This document shows, in pieces, positions 7,954 to 18,220 of a DNA stretch of 64,000 nucleotides. This stretch comes from Thiofilum flexile DSM 14609 (GTDB lineage: Bacteria; Pseudomonadota; Gammaproteobacteria; Thiotrichales; Thiotrichaceae). Both the position numbers and the translations under genes were made by a program. The notes under the pieces were generated by a model. That model was given only the letters and a program-made list of their open reading frames with translations, made no database searches and was not told where the DNA came from. How positions within the stretch are numbered: position 1 is the first letter of the stretch; every line of letters starts with the position of its first letter. The stretch lies in the NCBI RefSeq assembly GCF_000380185.1, contig NZ_KB904813.1, forward strand, positions 1-64,000, read 5' to 3'.

Positions 7954-8577
7954 TTATTTCAAGGCCGCTGCTTGTGCGGCTAATGTTTCAATACCAGCCC
8001 AATCGTGGCGAGCCATTAAATCTTTAGGGGCTAACCACGAGCCTCCCACGCATAGAACATTGGGCAACGCGAGGTATTGAGGTGCGGTTTGCAGAGTAAT
8101 ACCTCCAGTTGGACAAAAGCTGGCGGCAGGTAGCGGGCCAAACCATGATTTTAACATGGGTATCCCTCCTGCCGCTTCAGCGGGGAAAAATTTTAAGGTG
8201 CTATAGCCTTGCTCTAATAAGAACATGACCTCACTAGCGGTCGCAGCTCCGGGTAGTAATGGCAGACCCTCGTCTTGAGCCGCTTTGACTAAGGCTTCTG
8301 TAATCCCCGGAGAGACACCGAATTTCGCCCCCGCTGCTTTCGCTGCTTTCACATCTTTAGGGGTTAGTAAAGTACCTGCACCGACCACACCACCTTCTAC
8401 TTCACTCATGGCGCGAATCGCATCGAGTGCACAAGGGGTGCGTAAGGTAATTTCTAGGGCTGGCAGGCCACCTTTGACTAAAGCTTGAGCCAAGGGCTGA
8501 GCATCGCTTAATTGCTCGACTACAATGACGGGAATGACGGGAGCTAGTTTACAAATATCGAGTGTACTTAAAGCCAT
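7954..8577 (-). CDS. eda: 2-keto-3-deoxy-6-phosphogluconate aldolase
   Basis: 207 residues, the normal length. Class I KDPG/KHG aldolase with catalytic Glu42 in LEITLRT and the Schiff-base Lys129 in LKFFPAEAAGG; the GAGTLL and PGAATASE loops are intact. It splits KDPG into pyruvate and glyceraldehyde 3-phosphate, the final Entner-Doudoroff step. Its ATG overlaps the pgi stop by one base (TAATG), indicating translational coupling. Confidence 0.96.
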   Translation of the reverse strand: MALSTLDICKLAPVIPVIVVEQLSDAQPLAQALVKGGLPALEITLRTPCALDAIRAMSEVEGGVVGAGTLLTPKDVKAAKAAGAKFGVSPGITEALVKAAQDEGLPLLPGAATASEVMFLLEQGYSTLKFFPAEAAGGIPMLKSWFGPLPAASFCPTGGITLQTAPQYLALPNVLCVGGSWLAPKDLMARHDWAGIETLAAQAAALK

Positions 8578-10235
8578 TATAGTGTCTCCTCTTGGCGTAA
8601 TTGGTGAATATGCTCAATCAGACCCCGTGTTGAACTATCAAGTGAGTCTGGAATAGGAGCACCGGCTACAATGGGTTGTAAGGCTGTCGCTAGTTTTTTA
8701 CCTAGCTCAACACCCCATTGATCGTAAGAATTGATATTCCAAATAATACCCTGCACAAATACCTTATGCTCAAACAGCGCCACTAGCATACCTAAGGTAT
8801 AAGGGTCTAAGGTTTTATACACTAACATGGTAGAGGGGCGATCACCCTTAAAGGTACGGTGCGCCACTAGCTCCTCAATAGCCTCTGGTTTAGCGCCACT
8901 GTCTTGCATTTCAGCGCGTACTTCATCTGCGGTACGTCCAAAGGCTAAAGCATTAGCTTGAGCAAGAGCATTAGTCATTAAAACGGTCTGATGCTGATAA
9001 AGTCCGGGTATAGGCTTGGCGTGATGATCATTCGCAGCGAGCAAAAAGTCTACTGGAATAACGTCAGTGCCTTGGTGAATCAGTTGGAAGAATGAATGTT
9101 GAGAGTTAGTTCCGGGTTCACCCCAGACAATAGGGCCGGTTGTGGTACTCACCGCTGTGCCATCTCGTGTTACTGATTTCCCATTGGACTCCATGTCTAG
9201 CTGTTGCACATAGGCAGGAAAACGGGCGAGACGTTGGTCATAGGGCATTAACCCCACGGTGGGATAGTTCAAACCATTACGCCGCCAGACACCAATTGAA
9301 GCTAAGAGTACGGGTAAGTTTTGGGCGAGAGGAGCCGTACGGAAATGCTCATCCATCGCTTTGGCACCATCCAGCAGGGCCTGAAAGTTTTTCGCCCCGA
9401 CGGCTATAGCAATCGACAAACCTACCGATGACCATAGTGAATAACGTCCACCCACCCAATCCCAAAAGCCAAATACACGACTATCATCAATCCCAAATTG
9501 GCGCGTGCGCTCTAGATTGGTCGAAACGGCTACTAAGTGTTTACCACTGTTTTCCTCGCCAATACCCACTTTTAGCCACGCCAAAGCGGTAGCAAAATTT
9601 AGCATAGTCTCGGCAGTGGTGAAGGTTTTGGAGGCAATAATCAACAGCGTGGTTTGAGGATTTAGTTTGGCTAAGGTGTCGGCAATATGTGCGCCATCCA
9701 CATTAGACACAAAATGCGTGCGAGGGCCATCGTGATAGGGGGCGAGGGCTTGAGTGACCATTACAGCCCCTAAGTCTGAGCCACCAATCCCAATATTCAC
9801 CACATCAGTAAAGGCTTGCCCATTTGAAGCAAGGTATTCACCTTTACGCACTTGCTCAGCAAAGGCTAGGAAGCGCTCTTTGACTTCAGCAACCTCGGCA
9901 TTCACATCTTGACCATCAATGATCAAATTGGCATTAGCGCCACCCCGTAAGGCGGTATGCAGGACTGCTCGATGTTCAGTGCTATTAATTTTTGCCCCAC
10001 TGAGCATTTGGTCGCGCCAATGTTCAACTTTGGCAGCTTTAGCCAGAGCTAATAAAGCGTTTAATGCCGCTTGATCAATCTTTTCCTTAGAAAAATCAAG
10101 CAATAAATCGTGAAAATGAGCGGAGTACTTCGCAAAACGGTTAGGATCTTGTGCAAATAGTTCGCGCAAGTGTACTGGTTTTAAGCGTTTTGCTTGTTGT
10201 TGGACTTCAGCCCATTGAGAAGCTAACTCTGTCAT
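8577..10235 (-). CDS. pgi: Glucose-6-phosphate isomerase
   Basis: 552 residues, close to E. coli Pgi. Both family signatures are present: DWVGGRYSLWSSVGLSIA (about 260-280) and the C-terminal GVELGKKLATAL, along with NIGIGGSDLGAVMV and SQHSFFQLIHQGTDVIP. It interconverts glucose 6-phosphate and fructose 6-phosphate. Here it lets fructose 6-phosphate made by the neighbouring fructokinase re-enter through glucose 6-phosphate into Zwf, which explains its place inside an Entner-Doudoroff operon. It lies 9 bases after edd. Confidence 0.97.
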   Translation of the reverse strand: MTELASQWAEVQQQAKRLKPVHLRELFAQDPNRFAKYSAHFHDLLLDFSKEKIDQAALNALLALAKAAKVEHWRDQMLSGAKINSTEHRAVLHTALRGGANANLIIDGQDVNAEVAEVKERFLAFAEQVRKGEYLASNGQAFTDVVNIGIGGSDLGAVMVTQALAPYHDGPRTHFVSNVDGAHIADTLAKLNPQTTLLIIASKTFTTAETMLNFATALAWLKVGIGEENSGKHLVAVSTNLERTRQFGIDDSRVFGFWDWVGGRYSLWSSVGLSIAIAVGAKNFQALLDGAKAMDEHFRTAPLAQNLPVLLASIGVWRRNGLNYPTVGLMPYDQRLARFPAYVQQLDMESNGKSVTRDGTAVSTTTGPIVWGEPGTNSQHSFFQLIHQGTDVIPVDFLLAANDHHAKPIPGLYQHQTVLMTNALAQANALAFGRTADEVRAEMQDSGAKPEAIEELVAHRTFKGDRPSTMLVYKTLDPYTLGMLVALFEHKVFVQGIIWNINSYDQWGVELGKKLATALQPIVAGAPIPDSLDSSTRGLIEHIHQLRQEETL

Positions 10236-10244
10236 GGTGGTAAT

Positions 10245-12062
10245 CTACACTAAATTATCATTAAACAGGACGCTAGCCCCTTGAGAGGCAGGGCTAACGG
10301 CGGCTCTAAATACACCAAATAACTCACGTCCTAAACCACTTTCATGCAGGTGATTAGGGAGAGTCGCGGGTGTACGTGTGCTTAGATCGACGCCTAGTAC
10401 CTCTAAGGTTCCCGCATTTGCATCCAGACGAATCATATCGCCATCTTGGATACAAGCGATCATGCCACGATCTAAGGCCTCAGGGCTGACATGAATAGCG
10501 GCTGGGACTTTTCCACTAGCCCCCGACATACGCCCATCCGTGACTAGGGCGACTTGATAACCACGCTCTTGAATCAGGCCAAGGATCGGGGTGAGACCGT
10601 GTAACTCCGGCATGCCGTCGGCTTTGGCTCCTTGAAAGCGCACCACACACACGACATCACAGTCTAACTCGCCTGCATCAAAAGCGGCTTTAACCTCTTC
10701 TTGCTCAGAGAATACCCGCGCCGGTGCTTGGATAATATGGCGTTCTGGTTTCACCGCTGATACTTTAATCACGGCCTCGCCTATATTGCCCTGTAGACGT
10801 TGTAAACCACCAGTGGCTTGGAAAGGCTCGGTAATAGGACGTACAACATTGGCATCAAGGCTGGTTGCTGTACCTTCACGCCATACTAGCTCTAAATTAT
10901 CGTCTAAGAAGGCTTCTTGGGTGTAATGATGTAAACCTTGTCCTACAATAGTCTGCACATCATCGTGTAATAAGCCGCCCTGTAAGAGTTCGCGCACCAT
11001 GAATTGTAATCCACCCGCTGCGTGGAAATGATTCACATCAGCAGCACCATTTGGATACACACGGGCTAATAAAGGGGTGATCTTCGATAAATCAGAAAAA
11101 TCTTCGAGGGTAATAATAATCCCTGCAGCACGTGCCATAGCGACTAAATGCAATAATAGATTAGTCGATCCACCCGTTGCATTTAAGCCTACCATGCCAT
11201 TCACAAACGCTTTGGCATCTAAAATATCAGCAGTAGTAACACCGGAGTTCGATAGTTTAACGGCTTGAGCTGCCCCTGCTTTAGTGAGGGCATCGCGTAG
11301 AGGAGTATTCGGATTAACAAAGCTAGAGCCGGGGAGTTGCAGCCCCATAAACTCCATCAGCATTTGATTGGTATTGGCAGTGCCGTAGAAGGTGCAAGTA
11401 CCGGCTGCGTGATAAGAGCGCATTTCTGAGGTCAATAGCTCATCGCGCCCACATTTCCCAGCGGCATATTGTTGGCGTACTTTGGCTTTTTCATCATTAG
11501 AAATACCCGACACCATAGGGCCTGCGGGTAGGAATACGGCGGGTAAGTGACCAAAAGTAGCGGCTGCTATGACTAAGCCGGGTACAATTTTGTCGCAAAC
11601 CCCTAAGAAAATGGCTGCATCAAAGACATTATGCGAGAGCGCTACCGCTGCCGACATCGCAATCACATCACGCGAAAATAGTGATAGCTCCATGCCGGGC
11701 TGGCCTTGCGTGACTCCATCGCACATGGCGGGTACACCACCGGCGACTTGAGCACTTGCCCCCATAGAGCGCACGGTTTGTTTGATCAGTTGTGGATAGG
11801 TTTCAAAGGGCTGATGGGCTGACAGCATATCGTTGTAGGCCGTCACAATACCAATATTGCGGGTTTCTACTTTGACTTGTAGGCGTTTGTCAAAGTCTGA
11901 ACTGGCTGCGACCGCGTGGGCGAGATTGCCACAGGCCATAGAACGCCGCCCACCATTTTGGCGGTTGCGTTGCATGACTTCAAGATAATGAGCCCGTGTG
12001 GGACCACTACGCTCAATAATGCGCGTAGTTACGGCCTGTAACGTAGAATGTAGTTGAGTCAT
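10245..12062 (-). CDS. edd: Phosphogluconate dehydratase
   Basis: 605 residues, typical for Edd of the IlvD/Edd family. It converts 6-phosphogluconate to KDPG using an iron-sulfur cluster; the cysteine motifs [24 protein letters not shown] and [14 protein letters not shown] are intact, as is the C-terminal [18 protein letters not shown]. It is the defining enzyme of the Entner-Doudoroff pathway and lies between pgl (17 bases upstream) and pgi. There is no gnd in the window, so the cluster is built for cleavage rather than for the oxidative pentose branch. Confidence 0.97.
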   Translation of the reverse strand: MTQLHSTLQAVTTRIIERSGPTRAHYLEVMQRNRQNGGRRSMACGNLAHAVAASSDFDKRLQVKVETRNIGIVTAYNDMLSAHQPFETYPQLIKQTVRSMGASAQVAGGVPAMCDGVTQGQPGMELSLFSRDVIAMSAAVALSHNVFDAAIFLGVCDKIVPGLVIAAATFGHLPAVFLPAGPMVSGISNDEKAKVRQQYAAGKCGRDELLTSEMRSYHAAGTCTFYGTANTNQMLMEFMGLQLPGSSFVNPNTPLRDALTKAGAAQAVKLSNSGVTTADILDAKAFVNGMVGLNATGGSTNLLLHLVAMARAAGIIITLEDFSDLSKITPLLARVYPNGAADVNHFHAAGGLQFMVRELLQGGLLHDDVQTIVGQGLHHYTQEAFLDDNLELVWREGTATSLDANVVRPITEPFQATGGLQRLQGNIGEAVIKVSAVKPERHIIQAPARVFSEQEEVKAAFDAGELDCDVVCVVRFQGAKADGMPELHGLTPILGLIQERGYQVALVTDGRMSGASGKVPAAIHVSPEALDRGMIACIQDGDMIRLDANAGTLEVLGVDLSTRTPATLPNHLHESGLGRELFGVFRAAVSPASQGASVLFNDNLV

Positions 12063-12079
12063 AAGACCTCCTGCTAGCT

Positions 12080-12748
12080 TTAGGGTGCATAATGCACCGT
12101 CACGGCCTGTTGTAATACTACACGCACTGGCATTGCGGTTATCTCAGAGAGATCCGCTAAGGCTTGTTGTAGTACTACCTTTTTTTCAGCGCCCGTGATC
12201 AGAATATGCAAGTGTTGTGCCGAGCTTAATAGACTCCACGTCAAGCTAATGCGCGGTTCCGGCACATTAGGGGCATGGATAATACTACTTAAGGCAGAGT
12301 TATCGGGGTCTAGTGCAGCTATTAACTCATCTGCATGCGGAAATAATGAGGCTGTATGCCCATCGGTTCCCATACCTAACACCACCACGGTCAGGGGTTT
12401 GATCGCAGCCAGTACTGCGTCACTCACCAAATGACCATCGGTATAAAGCGGAATAAAGGTAGCAGCACTTGCCCGATTCTGTAATAAGCTATTTTTAAGC
12501 AGTCGAGCATTAGAGCGCTCGTGATTTTCATCCACTAAACGCTCGTCTGTTAAGGTAACATGAATATTATTCCAAGCCAAAGGAACCGAGTTAAGTTGCT
12601 CAAAGAAAGGCGCAGGTGTCGTGCCACCAGGTACAGCTAAATTGGCATAGCCTGAGGCGCTAAGACTCGTAGTTAGCTCTTGAGCAATGGTTTGTGCTAG
12701 AGAGCGAAACAGCGTAGGGCGGTCTGAGTATTCGATAAAATTCATCAT
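12080..12748 (-). CDS. pgl: 6-phosphogluconolactonase (DevB/SOL type)
   Basis: 222 residues, the usual DevB length. Recognised from [14 protein letters not shown], the VTLTDERLV loop and [16 protein letters not shown]. It hydrolyses the lactone produced by Zwf. The start overlaps the zwf stop by 4 bases (ATGA type), so the pair is coupled and their products act consecutively. Confidence 0.95.
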   Translation of the reverse strand: MMNFIEYSDRPTLFRSLAQTIAQELTTSLSASGYANLAVPGGTTPAPFFEQLNSVPLAWNNIHVTLTDERLVDENHERSNARLLKNSLLQNRASAATFIPLYTDGHLVSDAVLAAIKPLTVVVLGMGTDGHTASLFPHADELIAALDPDNSALSSIIHAPNVPEPRISLTWSLLSSAQHLHILITGAEKKVVLQQALADLSEITAMPVRVVLQQAVTVHYAP

Positions 12749-14211
12749 ACCACCATCTCGCGCCAGCGCCGTCCGTCACGTGCCATTAGTTCTAGAGCTG
12801 CAATCGGGCCTTCACTACCAGATTCGTAAGTGCTCGGTGCTATATTGGAATCTTCCCAAGCATTTAAAATTGGATCGATCCAACGCCATGCAGCTTCCAC
12901 TTCATCGCCGCGCATAAATAGTGTCTGATCACCGCGCACTACATCCATTAAGAGACGCTCATAAGCATCGGGCATCCGCCAGTCAGGGCCTAACCCTTCT
13001 GCATAAGTCATGTCTAATGTTGTGGTGCGTAAACGGAAACCACCAGGCCCTGGGTCTTTGGTCATAATATTTAATTGTAGACCTTCATCCGGTTGCAGAC
13101 GAATAATGAGCTTATTGCATTGCAAGGGGGTATTAGGGAAGACGCTATGGGCTGGCTCTTTAAAGGTAACGACGATTTCTGTTAAACGGCTGCGTAAACG
13201 TTTGCCGGTGCGTAAGTAAAAAGGTACACCCGCCCAACGCCAGTTATCAATCTCTGCTTTAATCGCTACATAAGTTTCAGTATGGCTATCAGGATTGCCA
13301 GCCTCTTCGACATAGCTAGGATCTTCGCCACGTGCTAGATATTGAGCACGCACAGTATTACGTTGCACTTCTTGGCCTTTTATGGGGCGTAAAGAGCGCA
13401 ATACTTTCAGCTTCTCATCCCGTACTGCATCCGCATTAAAGGCATAGGGTGCTTCCATCGCCATTAAGCATAATAATTGGATGAGGTGATTTTGTACCAT
13501 ATCGCGCATAGCGCCAGAGGTATCGTAATAGCCACCGCGAGTACCTACGCCAATGGTTTCAGCGGCAGTAATTTGCACATGATCTACTGCACTAGCATTC
13601 CACAGTGGCTCAAACAGGGCATTAGCAAAGCGTAAAGCCATGAGGTTTTGTACGGTTTCTTTGCCGAGATAGTGGTCGATACGGTAAATGCGTTGTTCGT
13701 TAAAGGCGGTTGTAATTTCGTGATTAAGTTTTTGAGCACTTGCTAAGTCATGACCTAATGGTTTTTCAACAACCAGACGATCATTAGGGCCATTTAAGCC
13801 AACATGCGCCAGCCCTTGAGCTATAGTACCAAATAGAGATGGGCCTACTGATAGGTAATACATCCGAATGCGATCTGGGTATTCATTGAGCAAATCACGT
13901 AATCCATCCCAACCATCGGGTTTAGTCACATCATTGTGTAGGTGGTGGAGGCGGTTGAGAAAGCGCTCAACAATTTCAGGTTTCAGTTCCGCAGCAGGGA
14001 TGAATTTATTAAGCGCATTGAGGGCGAATTCACGAAATTGTTCTTGATTATAGTCCAGACGTGATAAGCCAATAATGCGAGCTTGTTCTGGCATTTGTCC
14101 GCTGGCATCACGACGAAACAGCGCGGGGAGCAGTTTACGTTGAGATAAATCACCAGTTGATCCGAAGATCACCATATCAAACGGGAGAACGGGTATAACT
14201 TTACTAGTCAT
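12745..14211 (-). CDS. zwf: Glucose-6-phosphate 1-dehydrogenase
   Basis: 488 residues. NADP-binding IFGSTGDLSQRKLLPAL at the N-terminus, the active-site RIDHYLGKE (about 177-185) and EKPLGHDL are all present. It oxidises glucose 6-phosphate to 6-phosphogluconolactone. It is the first gene of zwf-pgl-edd-pgi-eda-glk-lysR; the 250-base gap upstream separates this unit from the porin/fructokinase/frc genes on the same strand, so it probably has its own promoter. Confidence 0.97.
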   Translation of the reverse strand: MTSKVIPVLPFDMVIFGSTGDLSQRKLLPALFRRDASGQMPEQARIIGLSRLDYNQEQFREFALNALNKFIPAAELKPEIVERFLNRLHHLHNDVTKPDGWDGLRDLLNEYPDRIRMYYLSVGPSLFGTIAQGLAHVGLNGPNDRLVVEKPLGHDLASAQKLNHEITTAFNEQRIYRIDHYLGKETVQNLMALRFANALFEPLWNASAVDHVQITAAETIGVGTRGGYYDTSGAMRDMVQNHLIQLLCLMAMEAPYAFNADAVRDEKLKVLRSLRPIKGQEVQRNTVRAQYLARGEDPSYVEEAGNPDSHTETYVAIKAEIDNWRWAGVPFYLRTGKRLRSRLTEIVVTFKEPAHSVFPNTPLQCNKLIIRLQPDEGLQLNIMTKDPGPGGFRLRTTTLDMTYAEGLGPDWRMPDAYERLLMDVVRGDQTLFMRGDEVEAAWRWIDPILNAWEDSNIAPSTYESGSEGPIAALELMARDGRRWREMVV

Positions 14212-14404
14212 GGAGGGTTATTGTCCTATTTAGTGGTGGTAAGCGCATAATAGACTTTAACAGAAAGATTTAGAAATAGAATTTAAGGGGGTAGCAAGCT
14301 GATAGTGTCAAAAATAAAGCAGATACGCAAAGATCATTAATAAGGCAGAAATCTTATTCTGATAGTCTTAGGTTTGAATTGAAAGAGCGAAAAGGGACGG
14401 GGCA

Positions 14405-14448
14405 GAACAAAGCCACCCCGCCTCATCACGAAAAACTAGTTGTGATGA
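14405..14448 (-). terminator. Possible terminator after the 390-residue porin
   Basis: Just past the porin stop, TCATCAC and GTGATGA (about 14424-14448) pair around AAAAACTAGTT, and next to them lies an imperfect C/G-rich pairing (CGGGG ... CCCCG, about 14398-14421). There is no clear T-run, so this is a tentative call for the end of the porin transcript before zwf. Confidence 0.35.
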
Positions 14449-14463
14449 ATGAACGTTGTTTGA

Positions 14464-15636
14464 TTAGAAATCGTAGTTAAAGCGAACACGAGCAGAGGTA
14501 TCTTTTGCTGTTGTGCCATCATTGTATTTTGCTTTAGCGGTACTCGCTGCAAAAGTAACGTGTGCATTTTTAGTGCCCATTAAAGGTACTTTATAAGCGG
14601 CATAGAGCATATCTTCTTTACCACCAAAATTACCACCAACCTCACTACCACCACCAGCTATAGATCTTCTATCAGCACTATTGTCATTACCACCATCACG
14701 GTTTTGCTTGTCATGTACATAACCTGCACCAAAACGACCGCGAGTCATATTGACACCATAAGAAGTTCTTTTTTCATCTTCGTAGGCAACACCTGCTGCA
14801 GTAGTACCAGAGTGTCTGCCTTGGGCAATGTTAAAGTTAGCATCAAAACTACGAGGTGTATCTTTGAACATTGTTGTACCAGCAGTAATACCAAAACCCT
14901 TAGTTTCGAGCAATTGCTCGCCAGTAGCAGCACAAGTGCCGCTAGCATTACTGTCTTGCTTACATTTACCATAGTCATAACCTGCCGCGACACGGAAGCG
15001 ACCGGCGTCAAACTTCACTACAGGACGAATACCAGTAGCCTTTACACCGTTCTTTTCACCATAAGAACCACCCAGTTCAACTTGGGTTTTGCCAATATTA
15101 AAGTGTGCGGCACCTTGTACTGGATGGCCATCAGCATAGACAACAGGGACAACAGTCTTAGAGCCATCAGTCTTTGTATATGTGGTATCAACACCTGTAT
15201 CACGACCACGCATAATATTAGCACTGTAGCCGAATTTACCATCTGCTTTATTAGCAACGGTGTCTCTACCTAGTGGGAATAGGTCAATACCTTCAAAACG
15301 GCCTAATTGAATATCCCACGCTTTTTTACCAAATTTAATATAGGTATCATCTGTGGCATTGTTTCTACCATTAGAAAAGCCAAATAATGGCTGGACTACT
15401 GCTTCAACGAAGGAGCCATTATCCTGATTGATACGAGCTTTAGCATTTAATTTAATGCGTCCGCCTTCAGTAAAAGACTTAGTTGAGCTAGAAGCACCTT
15501 TTGCGGTAGTTTTTTGGTGAGTGATATCATATTCAGCATCACCATCAATGTTAAAAGTTTTTTCAGCAGCCACTGCGCCCATGCTCATAATGGTTGCGAT
15601 AACAGCGACTAAGCTCACTTTCCAGTTCGTTTTCAT
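14464..15636 (-). CDS. Outer-membrane sugar porin (paralogue 1)
   Basis: 390 residues with a Sec signal peptide (MKTNWKVSLVAVIATIMSMGAVAA) and a body of alternating polar/hydrophobic strands ending in aromatic VRFNYDF, a classic beta-barrel C-terminus. The segment YIKFGKKAWDIQLGRFEGIDLFPLGRD is shared nearly word for word with the second porin (16780-17937), and DGDAEYDI plus NGSFVEAV resemble RafY-type glycoporins. The position among frc and fructokinase genes supports a sugar channel. An AAGCGCTT palindrome lies about 95 bases upstream. The precise substrate cannot be read from sequence. Confidence 0.8.
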   Translation of the reverse strand: MKTNWKVSLVAVIATIMSMGAVAAEKTFNIDGDAEYDITHQKTTAKGASSSTKSFTEGGRIKLNAKARINQDNGSFVEAVVQPLFGFSNGRNNATDDTYIKFGKKAWDIQLGRFEGIDLFPLGRDTVANKADGKFGYSANIMRGRDTGVDTTYTKTDGSKTVVPVVYADGHPVQGAAHFNIGKTQVELGGSYGEKNGVKATGIRPVVKFDAGRFRVAAGYDYGKCKQDSNASGTCAATGEQLLETKGFGITAGTTMFKDTPRSFDANFNIAQGRHSGTTAAGVAYEDEKRTSYGVNMTRGRFGAGYVHDKQNRDGGNDNSADRRSIAGGGSEVGGNFGGKEDMLYAAYKVPLMGTKNAHVTFAASTAKAKYNDGTTAKDTSARVRFNYDF

Positions 15637-15732
15637 GGGTTAAACCCTCGTGTTTAATAAAGCGATATAATGGATAAATGATAACCAAAAACAAATAGTT
15701 AAGTTTAAAAGTTATCAGAAATGGCTAACAAA

Positions 15733-15746
15733 TAAAAGCGCTTTGG
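15733..15746. promoter_or_regulatory. AAGCGCTT palindrome upstream of porin 1
   Basis: TAAAAGCGCTTTGG carries the self-complementary core AAAGCGCTTT, the form of a LacI/GalR-family operator, and resembles the two sites at 5179 and 5259. It lies in the 149-base gap between the fructokinase stop and the porin start, where the porin promoter should be. Confidence 0.35.
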
Positions 15747-15785
15747 TTCAGCAGTAAAACATTAATCAACCATTATTCTTTTCTG

Positions 15786-16721
15786 CTATGCCGTAACTTC
15801 CTCTAAAAAGGGTAAATTAGCACCCCGTCTGGAGCAGGTAATGGCAGCTGCTTTAACCGCAAACTGACAGATTTCAATTAAATCTTGTTCAGTTAGTGTT
15901 GCTAAGCGTTGAATAGCAAACGCTTGTTTTTGCTTCAGGCCATATAAAGTGGCAGCTTGAAGCGTATCGCCGGCTCCTACGGTATCGACGACGGTGATTT
16001 TTGGGGCTGTAACCTCAACTGTAGCAGAGTGATTAAATGCCCAAACACCTTTAGAGCCACGAGTAATAATGACTAAAGAGGTTCCCTGTGCTAACCATTC
16101 TTGCGCTTTTTGTTGTGGATCAGCATGGGGATATAATAAATCGAAGTCCTCATCACTGATTTTGATGAGGTTAGCACAAGCTGCAAACTGCGCAAAACGG
16201 CTCCGCCAAACTGACATATCGGGTTCTACCGTCGGGCGAATATTAGGGTCATAGCTAATAAAACACTGCCCTTTAGCCCGTTGTGCTAGTGCTAAATAAG
16301 CATCAGCAGTAGGGGTGGTCACAGTAGTATAAGAGCCAAAATGCAGCGCCTCGACAGGGGCAAGATCAATTTCAGTATCGTGTGGCGTCAGTATCCGATC
16401 AGCAGCACCATTACCATAAAAGGCATACTGTGGCACGCCATCAGCACCATGCTCAATAAAGCCAAGCGTAGTAGGAGCAGATTTATGGATAAGGTGTCGA
16501 GTATCGACTTTTTCTTGTTCTAATACCGTTTGCAGGCGTTGACCCAAGAAATCATTCGATAAACCAGTGAGTAAGGCAACTGAGGTTTTTAGACGGGCAA
16601 GGCCAATCGCCACATTAAAGGGCGATCCGCCAGCCACAGCTAAGAGAGGAAAAGTAGTGAGCGTTTCTGAGTGATGCTCCTTAAAAACATCAAATAAAGC
16701 TTCACCGCAAATAACGATCAT
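15786..16721 (-). CDS. Fructokinase, PfkB/ribokinase family
   Basis: 311 residues. MIVICGEALFDVF at the N-terminus and GGSPFNVAIGLARL (about 31-45) are the PfkB sugar-site signatures; VDTVGAGDTLQAATLYGL (about 245-262) carries the GAGD anion hole and catalytic Asp. It is closest in style to ScrK/CscK-type fructokinases and would make fructose 6-phosphate, which Pgi in the next operon turns into glucose 6-phosphate. It lies between two porin paralogues downstream of the frc ABC importer. Another hexose or ketose substrate cannot be excluded. Confidence 0.86.
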   Translation of the reverse strand: MIVICGEALFDVFKEHHSETLTTFPLLAVAGGSPFNVAIGLARLKTSVALLTGLSNDFLGQRLQTVLEQEKVDTRHLIHKSAPTTLGFIEHGADGVPQYAFYGNGAADRILTPHDTEIDLAPVEALHFGSYTTVTTPTADAYLALAQRAKGQCFISYDPNIRPTVEPDMSVWRSRFAQFAACANLIKISDEDFDLLYPHADPQQKAQEWLAQGTSLVIITRGSKGVWAFNHSATVEVTAPKITVVDTVGAGDTLQAATLYGLKQKQAFAIQRLATLTEQDLIEICQFAVKAAAITCSRRGANLPFLEEVTA

Positions 16722-16779
16722 CTTAAATCTACCTCTTAACTAGCTGTGGTTTGTATTGAACTAATGATTCTAATGAAAA

Positions 16780-17937
16780 TTAGAAGTCATAGTCAAAACG
16801 AGCTTTTAACAAATTGGCTTTAATTTGGTCGCCACTATCGTATTTAGCTTTAGATGTATCTGCAGAAAACGTTACAGATGCATCTTTAGTACCCATTAAA
16901 GGTACAGTGTAAGCAGCATAGAAGGTATCTTGTTTACCAATATTGTTGGTTTTGTCATGCATATAACCTGCACCAAAACGACCTCTTGAACCATTCAGGC
17001 CATAAGAAGTCATTTTGTTGCCACTATCAGTACTAGAGGCACCTAATGCTGTTACACTAGTAGTTTTTACTTTACCTTGAGCAATATTAAAATTGGCCTT
17101 AACTGTACCAACAGTGGTTCCTGCTGTAATACCAAAGCCTTGTGTTTTTGTTTTAGTAGTTCCGGCAGTAGCACTTGCTACGGTATAGTCTTTTTGTAAT
17201 AGATCGTAACCAGCAGCAATACGGAAACGACCGGTATCAAATTTTACGACAGGACGTAATAGGGTGGTTTTATTGACAGTACCTACGTTATCAGTATAGC
17301 TGCTTTCGCCATACCCACCCATTAGTTCGACTTTGGTTTTACCAATATTGAAATGTGCAGCACCTTGTACTGGCGTACCATCTGTTCTGGCACCACCTGT
17401 ATTGCCATCACGACCACGAGCAAAGTCAGCCATATAGCCTAAACCACCAGCACGGTAGGTGGCTGAGGCTGGACTGGTAATGTTGCTAGCACGGGTAGGT
17501 GCGTCATCGAAGGTATCGCGACCCATTTGTGAACCAGTGGGGAATAGATCAATACCTCTAAAGCGGCCTAATTGAATATCCCAAGCTTTTTTACCAAACT
17601 TGATGTATTGGTCGCCTTGGTTTTGGCCAGTTTGAGTGCCGGTGTTAAATCTAAAGCGCGGAGCTGCAACAGCCTCAACGAAAGAACCATTAGCATTGTC
17701 AATATGGTATTTAGCTTTTAATTGAATATAACCGCCCTCAGCAGTATTTTTCACAGAAGTATCACCAGCACCAGTATCACCATCTTTGAAGGTGGCTTTA
17801 CCAGAATTAATATCGTACTGAGCAGACCCACCAATAACAAATGGAAGTGGGTCGGCGTCGGCAGCCGTTGCACCGAAACTTACTAAAAATGCAGTTAAAC
17901 CAGCAACAACGCTCATTCTTAAACTAGTTTTCATCAT
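16780..17937 (-). CDS. Outer-membrane sugar porin (paralogue 2)
   Basis: 385 residues, with signal peptide ending near SFGATAA, a beta-barrel body and aromatic C-terminal ARFDYDF. It shares DQYIKFGKKAWDIQLGRFRGIDLFP, PVQGAAHFNIGKT and RGRFGAGYMHDKTN with the porin at 14464-15636, so the two arose by duplication; the loops between strands differ in length and composition. It follows frcA by about 280 bases and precedes fructokinase. Two paralogous barrels in one locus suggest two sugars or different expression levels. Confidence 0.8.
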   Translation of the reverse strand: MMKTSLRMSVVAGLTAFLVSFGATAADADPLPFVIGGSAQYDINSGKATFKDGDTGAGDTSVKNTAEGGYIQLKAKYHIDNANGSFVEAVAAPRFRFNTGTQTGQNQGDQYIKFGKKAWDIQLGRFRGIDLFPTGSQMGRDTFDDAPTRASNITSPASATYRAGGLGYMADFARGRDGNTGGARTDGTPVQGAAHFNIGKTKVELMGGYGESSYTDNVGTVNKTTLLRPVVKFDTGRFRIAAGYDLLQKDYTVASATAGTTKTKTQGFGITAGTTVGTVKANFNIAQGKVKTTSVTALGASSTDSGNKMTSYGLNGSRGRFGAGYMHDKTNNIGKQDTFYAAYTVPLMGTKDASVTFSADTSKAKYDSGDQIKANLLKARFDYDF

Positions 17938-18051
17938 ATGTACCTTTTACTACTAACATAAGTGTGCCTATTCCGTCGAAGCACACGAATAAATGGAAAT
18001 GAGAGTTCACAAGGGGTAGCAGAAAAGTCACGGACACCTTGCGACTTCATA

Positions 18052-18081
18052 GGGAGTAGTCTATTTTTTAAACTACTACCC
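18052..18081. promoter_or_regulatory. Inverted repeat upstream of porin 2
   Basis: GGGAGTAGTCT and AAACTACTACCC pair imperfectly around TATTTTTT, in the 283-base gap between frcA and the porin start. It could be an attenuator/terminator that lowers readthrough from the ABC genes into the porin, or an operator; no decisive T-run follows on the minus strand. Confidence 0.35.
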
Positions 18082-18220
18082 AAAATGGCTTCCTAAACGT
18101 ATTTATACCACTTTATAGCACATTAGCAACAGTCTATTGCATTTAAGCAACAAAAGCACTACTTATGATAAAATTCCGACTAAATGTCTCTTTTTGGACA
18201 CATGACAAAACTAACTAAAC

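Noticed and set aside
14704-15273. 189-codon plus-strand frame inside the porin gene
   Set aside because: Antisense shadow of the minus-strand porin, which has a signal peptide, a barrel pattern and a paralogue next door; the frame is Thr/Ser/Ile-rich without homology.
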